A DNA stretch of 64,000 nucleotides from assembly GCA_004292855.1 (NCBI GenBank), contig RDXN01000029.1, positions 1 to 64,000 of the forward strand. The letters are read 5' to 3'. The stretch is from Cytophagales bacterium (lineage in GTDB: Bacteria; Bacteroidota; Bacteroidia; Cytophagales; Spirosomataceae). The position numbers and the translations under genes are program-made. Positions 34,084 through 45,400 of the stretch are shown piece by piece. Numbering within the stretch: position 1 is the stretch's first letter; the number at the start of each line of letters is the position of its first letter. The notes under the pieces are model-generated. The model saw only the letters and a program-made list of their open reading frames with translations. It did not search any database and was not told where the DNA came from.

Positions 34084-35373
34084 CTAATCACCTAGCTCAG
34101 CCTCCAAACTCTCTTCATTCGCCACAATCACCTGCTCAATCAGCTCATCGGTGAGGGCGGTAGACACAAACAGGCTCTCGAACTGCGAAGGGGCCAGATA
34201 TACGCCCCGCTCCAGCATGGCATGGAAATACCGCCCGAAGCGCGGGAGGTCGCAGGTTTTAGCCGTCACGAAATCCGTTACCGTTTGGTCAGTCATAAAC
34301 AGGGTGAACATGGACCCGATTTGATTGATCGTGTAGGGCAGGCTCAGTTTGTTCAGGCTTGCCCGGAAACCTGTGGCCAGTTTATTGCCAATCTCGTCAA
34401 GGCGCGTGTACACTTCCGGGTGGTCGTTCAGGTAATGCAGCATGGCTAATCCCGCCGACATGGCTATTGGGTTACCCGACAAGGTGCCGGCCTGATACAC
34501 TGGTCCCGCCGGCGACACCATATTCATGATGTCGGCGCGGCCCCCGTAGGCTCCTACGGGCATACCGCCACCAATAATCTTGCCCATCGTGGTGAGGTCG
34601 GGCGTGATGCCGAATCGCTGTTGGGCACCACCGGGCGCGAGCCGAAAGCCCGTCATCACCTCATCGAAAATATAGACAATCCCGTGGCGAGTGCAGAGGT
34701 CGCGCAGGCCTTCCAGGAAACCCGGCTCCGGCAACACACAACCCATATTGCCAACCACCGGCTCCAGAATCAGGGCCGCAATTTGGTTCTGATTGTTGTC
34801 GATGAGGGCTTCAACAGCCGCCAGATCGTTGTAGGGAGCCGTGAGCGTGTCGAGAGCCGTAGCACGGGTTACGCCGGGGCTGTCGGGCGTGCCCATCGTC
34901 ATGGCTCCACTCCCGGCGGCAATCAGAAATGAGTCGCCGTGGCCGTGATAACAGCCCTCAAACTTGATAATCTTGTCACGACCTGTAAAGCCCCGCGCTA
35001 CCCGAACGGCGGCCATAGTGGCCTCGGTGCCCGAATTAACCATCCTGACCTTCTCGACCGAGGGTACCATCGACACAATCAGTTCGGCCATTTCGACCTC
35101 CTTGCGGGTGGGTGCGCCAAACGAAAACGAGTGCTGTATGGCATCTCGAACGGCCTTCTCAACTGGCTCGAACGCATGGCCGAGGACCATTGGCCCCCAC
35201 GAGTTGATGAGTTCAATATATTGGCGGTCGTCTTCGTCGTAGATATAGGGTCCCTTCGCCGATTTGATAAACAGCGGGTTGCCACCCACCGCCCGAAACG
35301 CCCGCACCGGCGAGTTCACCCCGCCCGGAATTACGGCCTTCGCCTGGTTAAAAAGTTGTTCGCTGGTTGTCAT
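34084..35373 (-). CDS. hemL: Glutamate-1-semialdehyde 2,1-aminomutase
   Basis: A 429-residue PLP-dependent class III aminotransferase that makes 5-aminolevulinate in the C5 route to haem. The pyridoxal Lys265 is in [18 protein letters not shown], with [10 protein letters not shown] upstream and [15 protein letters not shown] typical of HemL. Length is normal. It stands apart from other haem genes. Inverted repeats lie on both sides, one touching the stop codon and one in the upstream gap. Confidence 0.96.
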   Translation of the reverse strand: MTTSEQLFNQAKAVIPGGVNSPVRAFRAVGGNPLFIKSAKGPYIYDEDDRQYIELINSWGPMVLGHAFEPVEKAVRDAIQHSFSFGAPTRKEVEMAELIVSMVPSVEKVRMVNSGTEATMAAVRVARGFTGRDKIIKFEGCYHGHGDSFLIAAGSGAMTMGTPDSPGVTRATALDTLTAPYNDLAAVEALIDNNQNQIAALILEPVVGNMGCVLPEPGFLEGLRDLCTRHGIVYIFDEVMTGFRLAPGGAQQRFGITPDLTTMGKIIGGGMPVGAYGGRADIMNMVSPAGPVYQAGTLSGNPIAMSAGLAMLHYLNDHPEVYTRLDEIGNKLATGFRASLNKLSLPYTINQIGSMFTLFMTDQTVTDFVTAKTCDLPRFGRYFHAMLERGVYLAPSQFESLFVSTALTDELIEQVIVANEESLEAELGD

Positions 35374-35382
35374 TTTGGAATG

Positions 35383-35491
35383 TGTAGAGACGCAACCCTT
35401 TGCCGGTCCGCCGGTGCGGTCTCATTGGCGTCAGCAATAGGTTAATTAGAACACCATCCGGCGGTGAGACGCAAAATTTTGCGTCTCTACA
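35383..35491. repeat. Inverted repeat TGTAGAGACGCAA between hemL and the next gene
   Basis: Outer 13-bp arms TGTAGAGACGCAA (35383-35395) and its complement (35479-35491) are perfect. Inside the right side is a separate perfect 22-bp palindrome at 35466-35487 (GAGACGCAAAA/TTTTGCGTCTC), and GCCGG/CCGGC segments add further pairing. GTAGAGACGC palindromes are, to my memory, also common in cyanobacterial genomes. Confidence 0.8.
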
Positions 35492-35494
35492 TGG

Positions 35495-37213
35495 CTAATT
35501 GATTTTCACAAACCGTCCCCCCGTGTATCGCACAATCGGAACGACCTGATTGTCATTATTTTTCGTGTAATCGAACCCCGACATCACGTAGTCTTCATCG
35601 GGTTCGGTACGCATGGTTGCCCAGTTTTTGAGCGGGGTACCGCGTTTGGCAATCTGTCGACCGAAAAACAAGAGTTGGTCGTAGCCCTGACAGGCAAACA
35701 CCGACGGGATCGTATTGCGTTCGCTCAGGTATTTGCGCTGAAACTCCTGTGCAGCCTCTCGGTCCTGATCGACAAAGTCGGGGTACAACAGATACGTTTC
35801 TCGACGCGTGAATGCCGAGGCACCATTGGCATAAAAATCGAAAGCTGAGGACGTAATGAGCAACGGAGCTACCACTTTCCGGCGCGAGAGTGCGTCTGAT
35901 AGGCGGGGGCCATCTTCGTCGTTGCTGCTGGCAAAAAACACGTGACCCGGCTTGTTAGCATCCAAAATTGTCATCGACGTGGCCATCGATTCACCAGTGC
36001 CGCTCACTTTCCGAAAATCGACCACCTGATAGCCCGCCCGTTTTGCCTCGTTTTGGTAGGCAAGTGCAAGGGTTGAGTCGCGCCGGGCAGTGCCGAAGTA
36101 AACGGCTACTTTTTTGGGGGCTGTCATCGTTTTCACAAACTCCAACGACCGCGTAACCTGCTGATTGATGGACGGTTGCGCCAAAAATGCCGATGGCTGA
36201 TTGTTCACCAAGTCGCTGCTCGTGGCAATGGGATTTATCAGGACCATCCCATTTTGGTTCGTGTACTCGCGAACGAGCCGGTTGGGTTCGGCATAGAGTG
36301 GCCCAAACACGAGGTCGGTTTGCGCAAAAGTCGGGTTGTTGAGCAGTTCGAGTGTTTTATCGTCGTCGTTAGCCAGATCGTAGGCGAACAGGTTCACGGT
36401 GATCCCCTCGGCTTGTAGTTTCGTTTTGGCCATCTTCAGACCATCGTACAAATCATACACGTACTGATTGTTACGAAGTCGTTTTTCGGGGTCAAACTCA
36501 TCGGCCCGAAACGGGAACAACACCGCTACATTGTAATACCCTTTCGCCTTGTTGCGTTGGGCAACGGGATTAGATGAGGGCGTTTTCTCGGTCGGTGCAG
36601 GGGGTGTTTCTGCTACTCGCGCTGTGGTGGGTACACCAAATCGGTTCGAGAGCCGATCCGAGAGTTCGAGGTCGTTTTTGTCGGTCGATTTTTGCTGGAT
36701 CAGTTCGATCAACGTCAGGCCAAGAACTCGGTTTTCGGGATACTGTCGTTGCAAGGTTTTGAGCCGGTCGAGGTCGTTGATTTTTCCAAAAAAGTACCGC
36801 TCCATCTGCTCAATCTCAGGCCGAAACTCCGGGTCGCTCACCTGCCGCAGAGCCTGCAATGCCTCGTCAACTTTGCCCGTCTCGAACAGAGCAGCCCCCA
36901 GCAAATAGTTCGTATCGTCTTTCTTGCGCCAATCAGGGTATTTTTCGAGCAGTTGCCGAATCGTCAGCACCGTACTGCCGTAACTCCGTTGCCGAAACGA
37001 CGCGATGGCATGGTAGTAATACGCAAACGGGGCCAGAGCCGACGAACTCCGCATAATGGGCTGCAGGTCCATTTTAGCGCGTTCGTAATCACCCAATTGT
37101 ACCGACCGAACAGCGGCTTTATACCGTCGTTCCAGATCGGTTTGTGCCTGAACCGTTGACCAACTCATTAAGACACACACCACTATGAGCAAAAATGGAC
37201 CGTTTCTGTTCAT
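35495..37213 (-). CDS. TPR plus periplasmic-binding-fold protein (LpoA-like architecture)
   Basis: A 572-residue exported protein: a signal peptide ending in VQA, TPR-like helices over about 25-190 (VQLGDYERAKMDLQP, YYYHAIASFRQRSYGSTV, YLLGAALFETGKVDEALQAL), a Pro/Thr linker, and a type I periplasmic-binding domain from about 225 (YYNVAVLFPFRADEFDPE, then VFGPLYAEPNRLVREY). TPR plus a binding-protein fold is the layout of LpoA, the outer-membrane activator of PBP1a in Enterobacteria, although no lipobox is visible here. An ABC-type solute-binding role is the alternative, but no permease is nearby. It starts 8 bp after yidC, so they are cotranscribed. Confidence 0.82.
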   Translation of the reverse strand: MNRNGPFLLIVVCVLMSWSTVQAQTDLERRYKAAVRSVQLGDYERAKMDLQPIMRSSSALAPFAYYYHAIASFRQRSYGSTVLTIRQLLEKYPDWRKKDDTNYLLGAALFETGKVDEALQALRQVSDPEFRPEIEQMERYFFGKINDLDRLKTLQRQYPENRVLGLTLIELIQQKSTDKNDLELSDRLSNRFGVPTTARVAETPPAPTEKTPSSNPVAQRNKAKGYYNVAVLFPFRADEFDPEKRLRNNQYVYDLYDGLKMAKTKLQAEGITVNLFAYDLANDDDKTLELLNNPTFAQTDLVFGPLYAEPNRLVREYTNQNGMVLINPIATSSDLVNNQPSAFLAQPSINQQVTRSLEFVKTMTAPKKVAVYFGTARRDSTLALAYQNEAKRAGYQVVDFRKVSGTGESMATSMTILDANKPGHVFFASSNDEDGPRLSDALSRRKVVAPLLITSSAFDFYANGASAFTRRETYLLYPDFVDQDREAAQEFQRKYLSERNTIPSVFACQGYDQLLFFGRQIAKRGTPLKNWATMRTEPDEDYVMSGFDYTKNNDNQVVPIVRYTGGRFVKIN

Positions 37214-37221
37214 TGGCTCTT

Positions 37222-39096
37222 TTATTTCTTACGACTCTTCGGGTCGGCGGCCCGGCGTTGGGCATCTTCGGCTTGTTTGCGCGCGTCTTCAGCAGCCTGT
37301 AATTGCTTTTGAATATACGACTGAAACTTCGACTTTTTCGCCCCGCCTTCGCCGGCGGCAAATTTGCGCTTATTCTCGTCCAGAATCGCCCGAATTTTCT
37401 TCTCATCAACAAACCGCCGGATAATCTGCTGTTGCAGGATCGTTACGACGTTCGACACGAAGTAGTACCAGGTAAGGCCCGCCGGAAACGAGTTCAGCAC
37501 GAACATAAACATCACCGGGAAAATGTAGCTCAGGGCCTTCATGTTCACCGGGCCGGGCTGCTGTGGGGTCGTTTGGTTGTTGTAGTAGGCGTAGGCAATC
37601 GACGACAGTGTCATCAACACCGTGAACAAACTCAGGTGGCCACCAACGAATGGAATGGTTGTGCCAAAGGATATAAACGCGTCGTAGGTTGAGAGGTCAG
37701 GTGCCCACAGGAACGACTTGCCGCGCAACTCGATCAGGTTCGGGAACAACTGGAACAGGGCCAGCAAAATGGGCATCGTGGCTAATACCGGCACACAACC
37801 ACTCAGCGGACTAACACCTACTTGCTGATAAAGCTTCATCTGCTCCTGCTGCTGCTTGGTCATGTCGTCGCCCACTTTCTCCTTGATTTCTGCCATCTCA
37901 GGAGCCAGCACGCGCATCTTGGCCATACTCACATACGACTTGTAGGTAAGGGGCGTTAGCACCAGTTTTACAAATACCACCAGCAACACGATCAGGATGC
38001 CGTAGTTGCTCACGAATTTTTCGAGCAGGTTGAACACCGGCACAAAGAAGTATTTGTTGATCGGTTTCAAAATCGAGTAGCCCAGGTATACGTTCATATC
38101 AAACTCAGGCGCAATGTCCTGCTTGATAACCTGGAAATCGTTGGGGCCGTAATAGAACCGGTACTGCCCTTTGCCATTCTGAATATCGCTCATAGGCAAC
38201 GACACATCGGCCACGGCGGTTTTCACCGTCAGGCTATCGGAAGGGTCGAAAATCGTTTTGAACGACGCCTTGTTGAGGGGAGCGTTTTTAGCAATGAAGC
38301 TCGCCAGAAAGTATTTGTGTTTGATCGAAAACCAGCGAATTGGCTCCTCCAGTACCTTCTCGTCGCTGCTCTCGGCTTCGCTCAAGTGGTCGAAACTCTC
38401 GTCGGCAGTGAGGTAGTTGACCGTAGCCGCCAGGCGATTGTTTTTGAGGTCGTTCTCAAACTGTGGCATCCGGTCTTGCCAGAAAAACCGGACATCGCCC
38501 TTGCCCACGTTCGTGAGGCCATTTAGGCGCAGATCATAATCAATGGTAAACCCTTGTGCAGGGAGCGCGTAAACCTGCTCGACGGCCTGCCCCGGTGCCA
38601 CCTCGGCCCGGAACGTCACCTTCGTGCCCTGTGCGCCTATGGCACCTGATTGAGCGTCGGTCCGGTAATACAATTTGTGCAAATCAACCTTCCCTGTGCC
38701 CGTTGGCAGCTCAAGCACCGTTTGGCTCCGGCGACCGTCGACCAGCACGAGTGGTTTGCCATCGTAGGTTTTGTAATTCTTAAGCAGCACGTCTTTCACG
38801 CGACCGCCGAGGGTGCTGAACGTGACTTTAACGTCTTTGTTTTCGAGAACAATGTCCTGCTCCTGACCCGTTGCAGCAGCGGAAAATTGCCCAAACTGGG
38901 CTTTGGCGGCTACCGAGTCGAGCGGTTGGGTACTGCCCGACGTGGCAGATCCGGCAGTCGCCGACGAAGGGGTCGGCTTAGTTACGTTCGTTTGTTGAGC
39001 GGGTTTTGTTTCCGGCTCAGGCTTCGGCACCAAAAACTGGTAGCCGACTAGCATTGCCAGAATTAAAAGAATACCAATAAGTTGATTGCGATCCAT
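37222..39096 (-). CDS. yidC: Membrane protein insertase YidC
   Basis: A 624-residue Gram-negative type YidC. It has an N-terminal TM, a large periplasmic beta-sandwich domain, and a five-TM core starting NYGILIVLLVVFVKLVLTPL, with the coiled cytoplasmic loop (MRVLAPEMAEIKEKVGDDMT) and LSGCVPVLATMPILLALFQ. The C-terminal tail is basic, as needed to contact ribosomes. It inserts inner-membrane proteins with or without SecYEG. Its own consensus promoter lies between pyrG and yidC, and an inverted repeat sits in the leader. Confidence 0.97.
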   Translation of the reverse strand: MDRNQLIGILLILAMLVGYQFLVPKPEPETKPAQQTNVTKPTPSSATAGSATSGSTQPLDSVAAKAQFGQFSAAATGQEQDIVLENKDVKVTFSTLGGRVKDVLLKNYKTYDGKPLVLVDGRRSQTVLELPTGTGKVDLHKLYYRTDAQSGAIGAQGTKVTFRAEVAPGQAVEQVYALPAQGFTIDYDLRLNGLTNVGKGDVRFFWQDRMPQFENDLKNNRLAATVNYLTADESFDHLSEAESSDEKVLEEPIRWFSIKHKYFLASFIAKNAPLNKASFKTIFDPSDSLTVKTAVADVSLPMSDIQNGKGQYRFYYGPNDFQVIKQDIAPEFDMNVYLGYSILKPINKYFFVPVFNLLEKFVSNYGILIVLLVVFVKLVLTPLTYKSYVSMAKMRVLAPEMAEIKEKVGDDMTKQQQEQMKLYQQVGVSPLSGCVPVLATMPILLALFQLFPNLIELRGKSFLWAPDLSTYDAFISFGTTIPFVGGHLSLFTVLMTLSSIAYAYYNNQTTPQQPGPVNMKALSYIFPVMFMFVLNSFPAGLTWYYFVSNVVTILQQQIIRRFVDEKKIRAILDENKRKFAAGEGGAKKSKFQSYIQKQLQAAEDARKQAEDAQRRAADPKSRKK

Positions 39097-39103
39097 GAAA
39101 AAA

Positions 39104-39180
39104 GTTATTAGTCATTCGTCATTCGTCATTGGGTATCTGTAGTAAAGTTTACAAATGACCGATGACGAATGATTAATGAC
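39104..39180. repeat. Inverted repeat in the yidC leader (GTCATTCGTCATT units)
   Basis: Arms 39104-39130 and 39154-39180 pair at about 23 of 27 positions, built of repeated GTCATTC units. It lies between the predicted yidC transcription start and the yidC ATG, so the yidC mRNA would begin with this hairpin. Confidence 0.8.
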
Positions 39181-39194
39181 CTTTATTTGTCCTA

Positions 39195-39226
39195 CAAAAT
39201 TACGGCTTTCCGGTGGGGTGTCCAAA
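39195..39226 (-). promoter_or_regulatory. Consensus promoter for yidC
   Basis: Minus-strand TTTG (39223-39226), a 20-base spacer and TAATTTTG (39195-39202) match the Bacteroidota TTTG-N(19-21)-TAnnTTTG consensus in full. It is downstream of the pyrG stop and would give a leader of about 90 bases containing the 39104-39180 hairpin. Confidence 0.65.
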
Positions 39227-39253
39227 CCGCTCGTCCGGCTGCGGGTCCGGGCA

Positions 39254-42273
<3,020 letters not shown>

Positions 42274-42276
42274 TTC

Positions 42277-42315
42277 GTGATACTATTTGCACAAAAATAA
42301 TACAAATAGTATCAC
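42277..42315 (-). promoter_or_regulatory. Operator-like inverted repeat upstream of the AAA_14/DUF4143 gene
   Basis: Perfect 13-bp arms GTGATACTATTTG (42277-42289) and CAAATAGTATCAC (42303-42315) are separated by 13 bases, so the centres are 26 bp apart. A minus-strand TATTTTTG (perfect TAnnTTTG) lies in the spacer at 42292-42299, and the ATG begins at 42273. A repressor bound here would block the promoter. Confidence 0.55.
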
Positions 42316-42439
42316 AAAATAATAGTGACCCCTAATTTATGAGTGTCGATTTTGTGAGCAACAACACTAGCGGACAGAATAAGAAATAGTTCGTACCGGC
42401 AACAAACCTGCCCGCTTCCTCGTATTCGTAACATAACGA

Positions 42440-45400
42440 ATGGATTGTGCGTTTTTACAGAAATACTCCATTCCGTACTCAACGATTGTGAAAAAGGCCA
42501 TTACCACTATACTGCTCGTTTTGCTGGCAGTCGTGCTGCTCGTGCTCGGCTTCGTCGCTATTGTGGCAACGACGCCCGTTGGCGAACGGTTCGTAACGAG
42601 TCAGGTGAACCGATACCTGGCTAAAAAGCTCAAATCGCCCTTTCGGATTGGGCGCATCAGCTATAAGATTCCTGATTATCTCGAACTGAACGACGTATTT
42701 TTCCAAACCCCACAGGGCGATACGCTCCTGATTGGGCAGCGGTTGTTTGTCGATATCGACATGCTGGGCCTGCTGGATAACCGGGTGGCGATCAACCAGA
42801 TTGATCTCGAAAAGGTCCGGCTGAACATCTCGCGAACGTTACCAGCCCGAAGCGTCGGACCGCCAGCCTTTAATTTCAATTATTTACTTGATGCCTTTGT
42901 GCCTCCCGGTCAGCCGCAGGCAACACCCTCGGTTGCTGATACGGCCTCGGCCCCGCTCGACATTAACTTAAAAGCCGTCACGTTTAAAGATGTTCGGGTA
43001 ACGTACCGCGACGATGTGTCGGGGGCCGATGTGAACGCCTACGTAGACACGCTACGGGCCAATTTTGAGAAGACCGACATTGCCAACAACACCTATCGAA
43101 TCCAGAATTTGACCGTCGACGGTCTTGACGCCCGCGCCCGCATTTATAAAGGTCTGCCCACCCCCGATTCGCCACCGTCTCCCGATACATTGGACATTGG
43201 CCTGGGCAAGTGGCAATTGAACCGTGCTCGCTGGAATGTGGCCCTGGATGAGCAAAAACTGACCACGTCGGGGCAGGTTCAGGCTCTGGCAATGGAGTCT
43301 GACTACTTTTTTCTGAACAGCGAACGATTCGGTATCAAGTCGCTGGTGCTTAATGGGGCCAATGTCCGCTACGACGATCTGACGCAACCGCGCATTCGGC
43401 GGGGTCTCGACTACGGCCACCTCGACCTGCGCGACATGACCTTTACGGGGCAGGAACTTCGGTATAATCCCCAACAGATGTCGGGCAAGCTCCGGCAGGC
43501 CCGTATGCGCGACAAAAGCGGGTTTGTGTTGCAACGGCTCGATGGCGACGTGCTCTACACTGACAAAACTACCTCGCTGACCAACCTCTGGATTCAGACG
43601 CCCAAGACCTTGTTGCGGGATGCCGTAGTGCTAAAATACGACTCGCTGGCACAACTCACCAACCCGCGCGAGGCCCGGCGTGTGGGCGTGGCCGTGAACC
43701 TGCGGCAGAGTGTACTGGCCCTGTCGGACGTGCTGCTACTGGCTCCGCAACTGGAAGGAACCTTGAAAAAAAACCAAACGGCTATCATCCGCATGAATGC
43801 CCGCGCACAGGGTAATCTGGCCGCGCTGAACCTACCCGTCCTGGAACTGTCGGCCCTGTCGGGGACACGCATCCGGGCGCGGGGTCGCCTGACGAACGTG
43901 ACTGACCCCGACCGGCTGGGTCTCGACCTGACCATTGCCGAGGCCACCACCCGACTGGCCGATATTCAACGGGTTGTCCCCAAAAACACCTTGCCCGACG
44001 CGGTGGCTATTCCGCCCCAAATCCAGCTTTCGGGGCGCGTGCGGGGTGTTTTGAACAACTTGAACCTGCAAACCCGGCTAGCTACCAGTTGGGGCAACGC
44101 AACGTTTGATGGGCGGCTACGGGGATTCGTTGAGGGTAAATCGCAGGCATACTCGGGCACGTTGGCCTTGTCGGATTTTCGGGCGGAGAAATGGTTGAAA
44201 GATGCCAAGACGTATGGTCCCGTTACGGCCATCGCGACAGTGAACGGCACGGGCATTGACCCCAAAACGATGAATACCTCGTTTCGGGTAAATGTCGATG
44301 AGGCCACGTTATTGGGCTACAAATACCAGAACATTGTGGCGTCGGGGCAGTTGGCACGGGGGCAATTGGTCGTGAAAGGCGCGAGTGACGACCCCAATGC
44401 CCGCCTGCAACTTGACACCCGCGTGGGGTTGGCCGGGGCCTATCCGAGCATCAACGGCACTATCGATATTGCCCAATTGAACGTGCAGCGGCTCAAGCTG
44501 TACAGCGAGCCGCTCGAACTGAAAGGCAAAATCGTGCTTGACATGGCCTCCACCGACCCCGCCCGGCCCGTGGGCACCATTACGACCGACGAGGCCGTGG
44601 TTCGGTACAAAGGGCAGTCGTACGCGCTCGATGAAGTATTTGTAAAGGCGTCTGCCGAGGGAAATCGCAAGCAAATTGCTGCCCGCGTTCCGTTTGCTCA
44701 GGTCGCTCTCGACGGGCAATTTGCCTACGACCGCTTGTACGATATTATTGCCTCCGAAGTGAGCCGGTACTTCGCTGTGGCAGGTCTCACCTACCGGCAG
44801 ACACCCCCGCCTTACGATTTTCGGGTCGACGCCAAAGTGTACCAAAGCCCCCTGCTCCGGGCCTTCGTACCAGAGCTCACCCGGCTCGACACCGTCCGAC
44901 TGGCGGGCTATCTGGATAACCGGAACGCCGGAACGCGTCAGGATACAACTCTTGCCATGACAATTCGCACGGGTATCATCGAATACGACACGAGCGTGGT
45001 GCGCAACGCATACCTGACCCTGCGGGCCACAAACACGGGCGCGAACGCCGTTACCCCTACCCTACCCGTGGGCATTGCCGCACCACAAGACGGGGTGATT
45101 CAGGCTGTGAACACCCTATTTGGTGGAGCTGCTCGCTCTGAATTACAGCCCATTGCGTTTGGTCGGGGGCAGTTGCTCATTCGTGGTTTCATTCAATCGG
45201 CAACGGCGTCGGGGATGCAGATTGGACAAACCCGGCTGACAGGTGCGGCTGCCAATAATCGCTTGTCGTTTCAGGTCGTAACCAAAGATTCGTCGGCTCG
45301 CGATGTGTATGGATTGGCCGGGCAAGTGGCCGTTTTGGGGCAGGATTACCGGGTGCAACTGGCCCGCAATGGCCTGTTACTCAACTACCAGAACTGGACC

